A stretch of 64,000 bases of DNA from the NCBI GenBank assembly GCA_019925105.1, contig JAHGAU010000027.1, forward strand, positions 434,001-498,000, written 5' to 3'. This DNA is from Niebla homalea (taxonomy: Eukaryota; Ascomycota; Lecanoromycetes; Lecanorales; Ramalinaceae). Below, in pieces: positions 51,101 to 64,000 of the stretch; position 1 is the stretch's first letter, and each line of letters starts with the position of its first letter. The translations under genes and the position numbers were made by a program. The notes beneath the pieces were generated by a model. The model saw only the letters and a list, made by a program, of their open reading frames with translations. It did no database searches and was not told the origin of the DNA.

Positions 51101-54100
51101 GATAGCTTTTTAAAAACGCCTTAATTATAAAAGGATAATAATACCCCTTATATTAATAACGGGCTTAAACTTTAATTAAGAAATAATTATATATATTACC
51201 GGATATTTTAAACTATTATTAAGGAAATTACGATTTATATATTAATATAAACCGCTTTCTTAAAATAAAAGAAATTAAAGTAATTAAAGAAAAAAAATAG
51301 AAAAAAATCAGTTACCTTAAATGACGTAAAATTACCATTTAATAATTAACGATTATAATAATTAAAATATAAAACTTATTAAATTAATATAAAGCGATTG
51401 AACTTAATTAAATTATAAGTTTTGTTAAATTATCCCGAGTAATTAAATTATAAGTTTTATAAAACGATTCTGAGTAACCGATTTATCTATTATAAATAAG
51501 ACTCCTTAATTTAATTCAGAGTATTATATATATTCCTTAAAGATATAAAGTTAATCCCGAAAATTATTTTATACCGGGTAAACGATTTTCTAAGACCCGT
51601 AAATAATACCGGGCATTTTAATATTAATAAATATATAAAACTTCTTAATAATTATTAAAATAACCGAATTAAACCGTATATCTTAACGATAAAGGTAATA
51701 AAAATAAGATTCCTTAATAAGGCTTAAATAATCGTATATATTTCTTAAAAAGATACTTTTTATTGGAACGTAAATTATTAAACTGAAAGTTATTTAAGCG
51801 GTAACCGGGTTCTAGATTACCTATAGAGGTCTGGATTGATCTTTAAAATTCCTGGGAAATAACCGTAAACTATATAATACGCTAACCGGATATAATAAGC
51901 TTTTTACTTTAAGTTATAAATCGAACGATTAAGAATTAAAAAATTAAAAAGTAAATTAAAAGAATAAATAATAAGAAGAAGTAAATAATAAAACCGATCG
52001 AGGAAATTAATAAAAAGGAATAAAGATAAATACATTTATAATAATAATTATATCGTATATATATTAAAAATATTAATAATAATATATAACGGTCAACAAC
52101 ATAAGATTTATTTAATTTAACGGTACCCTCCCCAAAACTCTTTTTATATAAAAGGCAGAAAAAACCAGAATAAATAATTAAAATTTACTTTAATTTAAAA
52201 GGGAAATAAAAACTTATAATAAGTTATTATTTATATATATTTATATAATAATTTAAGAAACCAGAAGGACCCTTATTAACGTTATATAATTATATATTAA
52301 TTTAACCCTTTCCTTAAAAAAAAAAAAAGATAAAAATAAAATATAATTACTCGGAATAACCGTAAACCCCTTTCTTTAAAATACCCTTATTAATATTAAT
52401 AATATATTAACGATAATATATTTTATTTTATATATATCTTAATACCCTTAAAATAAGAAAAATAAAGTTAAATATTATTATATAAACTAAGGAATTAATT
52501 ACGGTATTATTACCCTTTTTATTATTATTTTATTTCCTTTATTAAAAAGAATATATACCCTTTTACTTTATATTAAATGAAGGACAGAAAAGATCAGGAT
52601 AAATTCATATGAATTACGGGGCCATTCCGTATTTATTAATAATCATAAGTATTATCGAGGATTACTTAATAATAAACTTTATTAACCTTTCTTTAAAAAA
52701 TAATAAAATATTATTAAAAATCCTTTAATTCCCTGAATTCAAAGGGGAATTAATTAATATATATAAAATAAAGGAGGTACTTAAATAATTCTAAATATCC
52801 TCCTTAATAATAATAATAAAATTAAATATAAAAGAAAACTCCGTAATATTATTAATAATCCTAACTTTTACCTTAAAATTATCGGAAACTTTATAATAAA
52901 GAATTATAATATAATTTAAGATTAAAATATTATTCTATAAATTAAAAGAATTAAACGAATAAGAAAACAGATTAAATAATATATAAAAATAAATCCATAA
53001 CGTATAAAAAAAGATCGGGAAAGATACTTTCCTTAATTAATAAATAAACGCAATAAATATAAGACTTAAAGGAGATATAACGTATTAAGTAAAGTAGTTA
53101 ATAATTAAAGCTTTATTTATAAATAAAGTGATAAATAACATTATAAAGGAAAATATAAAGAACTTCCAGAAAGTATTAAGTTAAGAATTCTTAAAATTAA
53201 ATCTTAATAATTTTACGGAATAAACGGTAAATAATATTAAAGTATTATTTTAAAGAATTAATTTTATTTTTAATTATTATAAATATATACTCCGTATTAT
53301 ATATAACTTAAATAGAAAGGATACTAGACCTAAAAGGTTAAAGAATACGATGGATAAAATAATTAAATATATATTAAAAGACGTAATTAATCGTTTTAAA
53401 AATAATTTAATAAATATAAAACTCCGTAAACGTTTAATAAAGAACGTATATAAAAAACTTAATCTTTATAAAGTATATCTTAAAGCAGAATAAATTACGG
53501 AAGGAATAAAAAAGAAGCGGGAGCTTAAAAAGGAAAAAAAAGATAAAAAGGCGAATCTTAAAGCTTAAATATTTATAAATTAATTAAATCGTATAAATAA
53601 AGACCTTTAAAAAGCTATATTAAAGGTAAATCTAATATATATTAATTACGACGGAATTATATAAATATTATAAGTAAGAAAAACGCGATAAATTAAATAT
53701 TCCCAGAATCGTATAAACGAGAGGCTTTAAAACGTCTTAATAATATAAATAACATTAATATAATTACCGTAAGTAATATTACTTTAATAATTTAAATATG
53801 AAAATTAATTTTAGAATCTATTTTAATAGAATATTAATAATTAAGCGGAAAATACGAATTAAAAGCCGTAAAATTATTAATAGAATTTATATATTAATTA
53901 AGATATTAAAGGAAATAATTAATTTACTTTAAGATTATTTAATCCGGTTAAGTCCAGAAACCCTTATATAAATAACTTTAAATCGTTTAATATAAAATCA
54001 TACTTTATTTACTATAAATATTATAATATATTCTTAACGGAGGAGTATATAAGTTATAAATAAGGATATAACGGAAATAACATAAACTTTAACGAAAAAA

Positions 54101-54550
54101 GATATATATAAGAGAAGGATTAAGACCGTAAAAACGGCCGTTATAATACGGATTATTAACTACTATTATTACCTATAACCGTACCGTTTACCGATTAATT
54201 AAACGTATTAATAAACGTAATAACCATCGCCTTAGCTATATAGGAAAAAGGAAAGGTCCTTAATAAGGTCGATAATAAAGGAGCTATCGATAACTTTAAT
54301 TACGAAGTTACTACCATAAAAGAAGGATACCCCTTTAATAAGGACGTTAGCTATAAAGTAGGTATAATGGCAAATATAGCCGTAAAGCGATAATGAATTA
54401 AAGATAATAATTCAGAAAAAAGAATTAAGCTCGTATAAATTAAAAAGCGAATAAAAAGGAAGCTAAAGGGAAAGGCGAAAACCGGGAGGAAGAAAAACTT
54501 TAATAAATTATTAGATTATTAAAAAAATAAACCTTAAACGTTAAATGGAT
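51100..54550 (+). pseudogene. Gypsy-2 gag region
   Basis: This precedes the protease and RT of the same element. One readable stretch starts at 53350 (MDKIIKYILKDV) and continues for about 45 codons. A Lys/Glu-rich segment near 53510-53565 (KKKRELKKEKK) would form a basic coiled coil, as many Gag proteins have. A cysteine-rich segment may lie near 54010-54070, where TAT codons are spaced roughly like a CCHC knuckle, but the spacing is not convincing. An ATG at about 51099 could be the Gag start, which is unproven. Confidence 0.55.
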
Positions 54551-57500
54551 TTTATTAATCAATAATATTATATTCCTTATAATATATTTAATATAATTTT
54601 TATTATATTCTAAGAAAAAAATAAGTTAACTTATAAAGAATATATTAAACCTTAACCGTATACGTTATAAGAAGATTATAGTTATTAAGGAAGTTCTTAA
54701 AAATAACGGAAAAAGGATATAAAAGACGATTTAGAATAAACGACTTAAAATTAATAATATCGTAATTATAAGCTTAAAATAAAACCTTAAAGTTATATTT
54801 AATAAAAATAAATAAATATACTTTATAAAAGTAATAATTATTTATTAACCGGAATGGATAAGTAAATTACTTAATATAAAAGCCGATTAAGGATCGGATA
54901 TTATTATAATTAACTTAAGTATAATAAGGGAATTATAGATAAAAGAAAAATCTTTAAAATTACTTAAAATTAATTACTTAAATATATTAATAATAAATGG
55001 AGATTATATATTATTTTATATATAAGTTATATTTAATATTAAAGTTATAAGAATAACTAAATCGGTATAAGTATTTATAATATTAAAAAATAATTTAAAT
55101 TATAATATCTTACTGGGACTTTTATGGTTAAAGTTAATTACGGCTGACTTTAAGATTTAAATAAAGATATTAAAGATTAAGGATATTACTTATAAAGAAA
55201 TTATTTAATTACTTAAACCTTAAATACGTTTATTAAATAAGATACGTTAAAAGTTAATATATAAGAAATTATATTATAAAAACGTAATAATATTAAAAGA
55301 AGAAATTAAGTTAAACTTATTTAAATATAAAAGTAATAAAAAAAACTTAAAAATTAAATTAAAAAATAAAAAGAATAATTAAAATTAATAAACTATAAAA
55401 AAAGAAGAAATTTAAAGAATAAAGTTAATTTTAAAAACGTATATTTTAACGGTTAATTAATAAGAAAAAAAGGGTATATTTATATACTTAAAAAGAAAAA
55501 AGAATATATAAAAAATAATCAGAATAAGTAAAAGAAAATTAAGAATAAATTAAAGTATTAAAATAAAATAAAAGAAATAAGTTAAATAAAAAGTAAATAA
55601 AAACGATTAAATAAGGGTTTAAAAGAATCGGAAAGGATAAAACGATAATAAGAATATTTAAGAAATAATAAAGAAACTCGGAAGCGTTAAAAAGACAATA
55701 CGGGAGTTAAAAAGGATACGGTAAATAATCTGATTAATAATTTAAAATTAGAAATAAGCTTTATTTTATATTAATAATAGTTTACCGGATAAAAGCGGAA
55801 AAAAATTAAATTTATAAATTTAATATTTAATAAAATAAATAAAAAAATAATATAATACTTAAAGTTATTATTAATTACATAAAATAACGTTAAATAATAT
55901 AAAGAATATATAGTATATATAAAAACGATATTAATTAAATTAATAATAATTATAATAATAAAGATAAATAATTATATATATTAAGAAAATAATAAAAAAC
56001 TTAAAAAAATTAATAATAAGAAGAAGAAAACTATATATTAAGATAATATAAAGAAAAAAATAAAATAAATAAAAAATAAAAATAATAAGAATTATTTACT
56101 TATTATAGAAAGTATAATCTTAAGAATTAAATAATTTAATAATTTAATAACTTACCAAGGATTATTAAAGTATAAATATAATATTTATTAAATTTATTTA
56201 AGATATATATATAAAATAACGAATAAGTTAATTTGGAATTATTAAATAAGGAAATAAATATTAAAATAAAATTATTATAAATTATATTCTTAACGGATAA
56301 AAAAATAATGAAAAGAAAGATTAATACTTTAAAGTTATATAAAAAATTATAAATATAAATAAAGGAAAAAGGTATTACGTTAAAGGATATTATTTTAAAT
56401 AATTAAATACGGCTTAAAATACTTTAAGTATTATAAACGTATAAAGATATCAACGTAAAAGAATTATATAAGATCCTTATAACGGATTTACTTTTATATA
56501 AAGTAATATTAAAATTAGGGATTAAACCGTATAAAATTATTATTAAAAAACTATTAAATAATAAGAAGTAATAACTTAAAACGATTATATAATAAGGAAT
56601 TAAGTTAAATATATATAAAAATATATATAAATAAATAAATAAATAAATATATAAAATATATTCCTTATATTTATAAAGAAAAAAGGTAAAGTTAAATTAT
56701 AATTTATATTTAATTATTATTTTATATATAAAGTATTATCTATATTTTATATAAAGCTGGCAGAAAAAATATATAGTTTACTAAGAATTTTATTATATAA
56801 AACTTTCTTTTAAACGGATATAAAATATAGATATTAAATAATTAAAATATACTTTAACGATTAATATTATTTTACTTTTAACGTATTAAATATTAAATAA
56901 TTATAGTATATAAAAATACCTTAAAGAATATATACGTTTTTATTTATTTTTATTAAACTTATAAATATTATATTAAAAGTTATCTTTAAATTAAACCCAA
57001 AGTTATCCTTCTTTATTCTTAAAGGGGAGTATAACTTTATTAACTTGGCTTTTTACCTTAATAATATTTTTAAAGTATATAAAATATAAAAAGAATAATT
57101 TATTTTTTTAAGAAATTATTTCTTTCTGTAAATTCTATAATTAAAGTTAAAGTTATTATTTAATAAGTTAAAAATTAATATAATAAAAATTAAAGTATTA
57201 AAAGAAAATTATAAGGTAAAAGGATATATATGAATTAAACTTAAAAAGTACAAAAAGATACTTAATTGGCCCGTACCGTAAAATATAAGAAACGTTAAAG
57301 AATTCTTAGGCATTATTAATATAATAAAAAAATAAATTAAAAACTTTATAAAGATAACTTACTTATTTACCCATTTAATTAATAATATAAAGTAAAGATA
57401 AGAAGAGTTAAAGGATATATCGTTTTAACTTATACGAAATATAATAACAAGGGTTAAAGCTTTATTTAAATAGGACTTTAAAATATTAATCTATATATAT

Positions 57501-59650
57501 ACCGATATTTTAAGATATAAAGCCGGATATTATATTATTTAAATTTAAGACGGTTATATTATCCTACTTATTTATAATTTATATACGATAAATAAAGTAA
57601 AGCGTAATTATAATACTTATAAGCGAAAATTAATAATTATTATTACGTTTAAAAAAAGTTCTTTTATATATTAAATATAAAAAAAGTTTTAATTATATAT
57701 ATAGATTATAAATTACTTATAGGGTTTATAAATATAAATTATTATAAAGATATCTTTATAAGGTAAATAAATAAGTTAAAAAGGCCATATATTAAAATTA
57801 AATATATTAAAAGAGAAATTAATAAAACGGCGGATAGCTTATTAAAGATATTATTTAATAACCCAGATTACGTATTTAATAAAATAATAAAGAAAATAGC
57901 CTTTAAGGTATAAAAGAATAAGAATAATACGGTATAATTCTAAAAAAGTAATAAAAAAGGATATTATATTATATTAAAGGAGCTCTTTAAAAAAGCAAAG
58001 AAAAATAAAATTAACGTTTATAATAATATATAAATTACGATATAATAATTAAAGGGTTAATTAACTTAAAACGCGGAAGGAAAGTTAATAAAGAAAAGCA
58101 TAAATAAAAGGAAGAAAGTAAATATAAAAGAATTATAATTATAAAGGTTAATTAATAATAAATTAATACGGATATATAGTGTGAAATTAAATAATAATTA
58201 CGAGATAAAATATATATAAATCGATTATAAGTTTACGGAATTATTAAAATTTAAAAAATTATTCTATTATAAAAACAATAATTAATATATTAATATTATT
58301 AAATATCTTAAAATAAAAATAAAGCTAAAAAAGAAGAATATAATCTAATGAATTAAATTTAATAAGTAATTTATGAATTATAAGTTTAATTCAATTATTA
58401 ATAAGTTATTTTACCGATATAGGAAGTATTAAATAATATATTTAATAAAGGAAAAGATAATATAAATACTTAAGGAAATTTATAATAATACGGGATATTT
58501 CTTATTAAAAATTATATTAAAGAAATTACGGTATTACTATTAATAGCCGGATATAATAAAAGATATTACGAAATACGTATAAGGGTATTTAACTTATATA
58601 AAGTAAATATACGGAAGCCATATAATTCTATTAAGTTTAATTAAGGTAAAAACCCTTTTTAATTTATTTAAAGCGGACTTTATTAACCCTTTTAAATAAG
58701 TATAAAAGGGTTTTTAATACGTTTTTAATATAATAGATTATTTTTTATGATTTATATAATTATTCTATACCGTATTAACTAAAATAAAAGATATAATTAT
58801 TACGTTAAAAAAATATATAAATTATTATTTAAAACCCGTTATAATATATATAAATATCGGGAAGGCATTTATAAGTAAAAGGATAGGAAGCTTTTTCCGA
58901 TTATATAATATCCAGTTTATCTTTATATTGAATATAATATATAAAATAATAAGTATAATAAAATCTAATAATTAAATCTAATAAAACGTAATAAAGAAAA
59001 CGTAAACTTAATAAAAGTATAATTAAGTATAAGCGGGAAAATTAACAATATTAAATATTAACTCAAGATATATTAAATATTTAAGGTACGTTTTTATTAA
59101 TATTTTCTTTAAAATTAAGCTGGATATAATATATGAATGTAATATAATTAAGTTAAAAATCAAAATATATATTATAGAAAAAACAATACCGCTTTTAAAA
59201 AAAGCAATATATAAAGCCGTTTAAGGATTTATAATAGATCGGATAAGTATTAAAGAAAAATTATAAAAGAAGTTAAACGTAATAAAAAATCAATAAAAAA
59301 AATATTATAATAAAGGAGTATAAGGCTAAAACCTACTGAAAAAAGAATAGCTAATTATATAATAGGATCTTATCTTCAATCTTGGGAAACTTAAGCCTTA
59401 TTAAGTCGGATTATTTATTATTAAAGGTTTTATAAGAAAATATAAAACTTTATATATATTAAAAAAAACAAAAAAAATTCTTATATTTAACTTATTTTAT
59501 AAGGATTATTTCAGAATATTTATACCGTATATCGGGTATCTTAAATCCTTTAATAAATTAAAATTAAAGGTAATAAAAAGAATTAGGATCCAGCGGGCGT
59601 AAACGGAAAACGTTTTAATCCTTTGGAAACCATTATAATTATAAATAATA
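54550..59650 (+). pseudogene. Gypsy-2 pol remnant (protease, RT, RNase H, integrase)
   Basis: Protease end: YNILLGLLWLK at 55101-55133 (family YDxLLGxPWL). RT thumb into RNase H: ILNWPVP, then NVKEFLGIIN at 57256-57330 (family xxWPxPxxxKExRxFLGxxxYYR), followed by a KITYLFTHL segment and YTDILRYKAGYY (family TDAS...G). Integrase zinc domain: ILKEIYNNTGYFLLKIILKK at 58466-58525 (family IHDxxGHxGxxKTL). Integrase core: ADFINPFK at about 58682-58705 and a YINIGKAF box (family YTDRGxxF) at about 58850-58880. A C-terminal region with IGYLKSFNKL ends near 59650. Stops are common and the element is inactive. Confidence 0.85.
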
Positions 59651-62600
59651 TAATTTAAGGGGAGGAAATATATATAAATAATATAATATTATTTCCTTTA
59701 TATTTTTATTTTATTTACTTTTATATTTCGGTATATTAGAAATCTTAAGAAAATATGGATTTAAAAATTAAAAAAAAAGGGGGGAAAAAAAGGAATAAAT
59801 AACCATTTTAATAAATATAGTTAAAAACAAAAAATTAAAAAAGAAGGGAAGCAGGAATATAATAAGGATTCGGAGGAAATAAGTATAAATAAGGGAATAC
59901 TAAACCTTTAATTTTTTATTTATAGTCTCTTATTTATTATATTATAAACTATAAAATAATAAAATTATAAAAAGTTATAATTATTTATAATTAAAAATAT
60001 TTCCTTAAAAAGAAAAAAAAAGTATATTAAAAGCAATATATAAATAAAAATATAATTAAATATTAAGGTTATATATTAAAAAATCTATTTAAAAAGATAT
60101 TTCTTTTATAAACTATAGGTTTAAATATTAAACCTATTATAAATATTACGTTAAGAATATGGGTAAAATATATTATTAATATATATAAAAAATCCATTTT
60201 AAATAACGGGTAATTAAAACTTTAACTATACCCCGAAAATAGGTAACCAAACTTAATATTGTCCTTTATTATAATAACTACGGGGTATAAAACCGTATTA
60301 ATTATTCTATCTTAAGAGCGAAAAAGGAGGCGGAGCGGGAGGACCGATATATATATAAGGACGTAACTTAAAATAAAAACAACCCGTTATTAAGGAAGCG
60401 ACCCGACGGGCAAGCCCGGTAATACGACCGAGGGAGTTAATAAAATAACCCGAAAACCGATTAAGGCTCTGATCCGTGGATGGCTATATACGTATTCTTC
60501 CGGTAAAATGTATATTAAAATTAAGACCATAATAATATACTTAATAACTTCGGCCCAAAGTTAAAGTTAAGCAATATAAATTAAATATAATAAAATTAAA
60601 AATAGTCCGGAATATAAGGTTTATTAACGTCAATAATATAAAGTTAAAAAGGGACGTAAACCTCTCTTTAAAGTATAATTATATTATTTACGGAAATAAT
60701 TCTGGTTAAAAACGGTTAAAGAGTCATATTTAAATTAAAAACCTTAAAGGCTACTATATATACGGGGATAAAATAAAAGGAGAAGTTTATTAAAAGAAAA
60801 ATACTTATAGAGATGCGGATAAGGGCTACTATGTACGTATAGTATAAATAACGGACTTAAAAGGAAAGGGAGTTGGTAAAAAAGCCCGGGTAAACTTATT
60901 ATTTAAACGGAGAATTAATTAATAATTACTTCATATATAAAAGGGAAAAACAACTTATTAAAATTAGGGCCGATAAAACTTAAATTAAAAATATCCTTAA
61001 TTAAGTTTAAGTTAAATAAACGGTATTACCTTTTTTTAAATAATTATTTATAAAACTCAGTTAAGGAATTAATCTTTAAAAAGGACGGGCTATATTTTAT
61101 ATGAACTTTACTATATTAAACGGGCTTATATAACCGAGATGGTCCTATAATTCCGGCAGGGCCGGACTAACGTATTAATAAAAAGACTACCTAAATTAAA
61201 GGAATTACCCAAGTTAATAAGCGAGAAATAAATAATATAAATAACTAGATTAATTAAACGGATAAAGACGGTAAATAACGATTAGGCAAGGATTATTAAA
61301 ATAAATAAGTAATAAAGCCAAATAATCAAGATTTAGGAATAAACTATAATAATAATAAATAAATATTAAAAGTAGAAAATATAATAAAAAATACTTATTA
61401 AAGTTATAACTATTAAGTTAATTATAAATTATAATTAATTATAAAGTATATATAACCTTTTATATTAAACTTACAATTAATATTAAGATTAAATAATATA
61501 TAACGTATTAAAGAAAAAGCGTTTACTTAAATTATATTCCGATGCTAAAAATCTATAAAAGGGAATTAACGACGGTCAATTAAAAAGCGAATTAATTTAT
61601 ATATACCTGGATAAAAACTATAATTACCCGGCCGGTACTTAAAAATATAATTTAAATAGGCGTTATTTAATAAATTTTTAATACGACGGTAATTAATAAA
61701 GGTAAATTAATAACCACCATTAATTTATTAATACCGGGTATACGTTTAAGTACTTCTACGTATATAAAAGGCGTGAACCTAAATATATACCGTAAGAAGC
61801 TCCTAAAAGTAAGAAAATTAAAATAAACTAAGGTTAAAAGGGACCGATAGATATAACTTTAAATAGATTATTTAATTGGCATCTAAATAAACCTTAATAA
61901 CGGTAAAGATATATCTATTTAACTTAATGAAATTAATAATTAGGGTATATTTTTTAAGATATAGGGATATAATAAGGGTAATTTTAATTAATATAATTTA
62001 AATTAAAAAATCTGAAAAAACTATAAAAAAGTTAATATAAATATAAAGTAAATAACCGATATTAAAATTATAAATTTATATATACTCTTAGAAGGATAAT
62101 AATTAGTTAAGTATATAATTAAGTTAGATTTAGGATAAGTCAGTTAAAGTATAAAAGGAATTAAAGATTAAAAAAGTTAAAGAAATAAAAAAATTTAAAA
62201 AAGTAAAAAGAAATAAAAAAGGTAAATAAGCGAAAAGGATAAAATAAACGGCCACGTAGTATGATTACTAAGTAAGTAAATAATCAGATATTACCTTTAA
62301 CGTCCTACTCGTTAATAGAACCGGCTGAAATAAAACTTAATAAAGATAATAAGCAATATTATTACGTTTAAAAGGAACCCCTTTTAATATACCTTTTAGA
62401 AATACTTATATCGGGACGATCGTACGTAAGTTATTAAAAGAATACGAAAATGTATTTTATTTATAAATAAATATAACTTTAAAAGTACTTAATATATTAA
62501 TTAATTAAGGGAAAAGCATATAAATAGATAAGAGTAAATATTAAGGGTTATAATAAAGAATATGCCTTCGGTAAATATTATTAAGTATAGTAATAAGCGT

Positions 62601-63553
62601 TAAAGGAGTTTATATAAAGGCTAAAGAGTTATTTAAAGACTAATAGATAACCATTTTATTTTTTTCTTTTTTCCTTTACCCTCTTAAGAAGCAATATATA
62701 AATAATAATAATTATAATAAATTATTACCCCTTAATTACTTTCTTAATATTAATATAATAAATTAATAAAAAAAATAACATTAATAGACAAGTACGAACT
62801 AGGCAGTTACGTATAGTATTATTTTAAATACGTTAATAAAGAAAGACATCGAGATTTATAAAAAAATTTAAATAAAATTTACTTAAACGACTAAGCCTTC
62901 TTAAGACGTACTTAAAGTTATATAATAAACCTACTTAAAATATACTTAATAATAACGGGATTAAAAGAGATATTAGAAATATATGAATAAAGAAATAAGG
63001 TAAAAAATAATCGATTATAAGGTCTTATCCTTATAAAGGGCGGTATTTATAATTTTTTAACGAACGGAGTAAAACGCGTTATACCCTTATACGGATTAAA
63101 CGTATTATACTTAAAGAAGATATAAATATAGGCAGCCCGAACCCTAAGATAAATAAACGTAAAATACCGAGGTTATCGTTATTAATAAGTTAGAATAATA
63201 GAATTAAAGGGTTACTTCTAAGAAAATTAAATCTTAATATACTTATTTATTATTATTAAGTAAGATTTAAGAATAAGGTTATAAAAAAGGTAAATAAATA
63301 TATATATAAATAGCGTTAAAGGATAAGAAATACCTATTAATAATACGTAATATTAAAAAAACAAATTTATTATAGAGGGAATAAAGGTAAACTAATACCG
63401 TATTAATACCTTTTCGACTTTTATACTTATAATAATTTAAATTATTAAAAAGATATTATAAGAGGTATATATATAATTAAAATATATATAAATAAGTATA
63501 ATATAATCTAAAGTATAATAATATTAAAGGTAATATTTCGTTATAAAGGGAGT
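59651..63553 (+). other. Unassigned 3.9-kb 3' region of Gypsy-2
   Basis: This lies between the end of pol and the 3' LTR. It opens with a purine-rich tract (aaggggaggaaa near 59655-59670), which resembles a polypurine tract or the usual pol C-terminus. I see no transposase, RT or other known domain. A GC-richer patch at about 60330-60500 contains a 56-codon open plus-strand frame (60394-60561, GSDPTGKPGNTTEGVNK...), flanked by a Lys/Glu/Arg-rich reading in another frame. Elsewhere stop density is about what composition predicts, so coding cannot be claimed. Near 63540-63553, ataaagggagt may be the polypurine tract of the outer LTR. Confidence 0.5.
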
Positions 63554-63804
63554 TAAAAAGGGGGAAAGCATAAAAGATATTAAACTTGTGGATAAATATA
63601 TAAAAGAATAAAAACATTAAAAAGGCTAATTAAGGGTGGAATCAATTCATATATACTTTAAAAGGAGAAGGGATAACGGATTATTATAGTAAGCATCTTA
63701 TACCTTACCAACTTATATAAAGGCTGCGGCCTATCTTCAATTGCACTCCATTATTACCTGCTATTTCATCACTTTTACTCTTTCCTTCCTTCCCATCTTT
63801 TCTA
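63554..63804 (+). repeat. Gypsy-2 3' LTR
   Basis: 251-bp partner of 50434-50682. Its left part is RIP-mutated (taaaaaggggg in place of tggaaaggggg), but the right 80 bp keep dense CA and TG. Confidence 0.87.
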
Positions 63805-64000
63805 AATCCTTTTTTAATAATCTTTTTATTTAAAACGTTATTATATATCTTTATTAATATTACGCTTAATATAATAATAAAATATTCTTTTATACGTTTT
63901 AAGGAATTAAGTCTTTTTATTATTGGAAAAAGTTTATAATTAATAATCTTAAACCTTAAGTAAAAAACCGTATTCTTTTTTTTTATATTCTTTAACGTAG
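63805..64000 (-). mobile_element. LINE G, fourth piece, cut by window edge
   Basis: LINE G resumes in ORF1, aligning with LINE D at about 21910-22090. About 1.2 kb of its 5' part lies beyond the window. Confidence 0.85.

Larger units (their letters stand above)
50434..63804 (+). mobile_element. Gypsy-2: 13.4-kb Ty3/Gypsy element in LINE G
   Basis: A plus-strand LTR element with two LTRs of about 250 bp, flanked by a 4-5 bp duplication (aaatc at 50429-50433 and 63804-63808). LINE G continues after it. Gag and pol occupy about 51.1-59.65 kb. Protease-end, RT thumb and integrase motifs all read on the plus strand. About 3.9 kb of unassigned sequence separates the end of pol from the 3' LTR, so the element is roughly twice the usual Gypsy length. 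It could be a nested pair or an element with an extra 3' region. Confidence 0.88.

Noticed and set aside
56628..56655. Tandem AAATA repeats as a regulatory or origin element
   Set aside because: A short simple repeat inside degenerate Gypsy-2 pol, fully explained by base composition.
60394..60561. A real gene in the Gypsy-2 3' region
   Set aside because: Only 56 open codons without a start, a recognisable domain or a conserved copy. Stop-codon density around it is close to random expectation for this composition.
1..64000. Mitochondrial DNA, because of the very high AT content
   Set aside because: No mitochondrial genes, rRNA or tRNA are seen, and the content is nuclear retrotransposons with RIP-type mutations.
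1..64000. A new defence, biosynthetic or effector gene system
   Set aside because: No intact reading frame with a plausible product was found on either strand, and almost every stretch is accounted for by transposon copies.

Overview
The window is an AT-rich, gene-free block of fungal repeat DNA. I find no intact protein-coding gene, rRNA or tRNA. Nearly all of it can be assigned to retrotransposons whose reading frames are shot through with TAA and TAG codons. CpA and TpG are almost absent over long stretches while TpA is very common and CpG is retained (for example, 9841-9900 has no CpA or TpG). This is the signature of repeat-induced point mutation (RIP), so the source is most likely a filamentous ascomycete (Pezizomycotina), from an AT-rich isochore, a pericentromere or a subtelomere. 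I cannot name the species.

Layout. From 1 to about 6328 lies a minus-strand Ty3/Gypsy element (Gypsy-1), cut by the left edge or with an unresolved left end. It adjoins or interrupts LINE A (minus, to 11313). A 586-bp piece of Ty1/Copia reverse transcriptase (Copia-1, plus, 11314-11899) follows. The rest, to the right edge, is a nest of copies of one Tad/I-like LINE family. Each full copy is about 5.8 kb. Its ORF1 is a Gag with zinc knuckles and its ORF2 carries endonuclease, reverse transcriptase and RNase H. The 3' tail is a (CAAT)n simple repeat.

LINE B (plus) sits in Copia-1. LINE C (plus) sits in B, LINE D (minus) in C, and LINE E (plus) in D. B ends in a rearranged, partly inverted segment. 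LINE F (minus) follows, and LINE G (minus) sits in F. G itself received three insertions: Copia-2 (37271-42183, minus, 188-bp LTRs), LINE H (43396-49188, minus) and Gypsy-2 (50434-63804, plus, about 250-bp LTRs, 13.4 kb). Most junctions carry target-site duplications that can be read directly, so the insertion order can be reconstructed.

A 541-bp MITE-like element with imperfect terminal inverted repeats (15188-15728) lies inside LINE C and is much less RIP-mutated than its host. The outer ends of most elements are also less mutated than their interiors. The least explained sequences are the 3.9 kb between the integrase end and the 3' LTR of Gypsy-2, and the first 900 bases. Reading frames of 61-103 codons do occur, but they are compositional artefacts antisense to, or outside, the transposon proteins.
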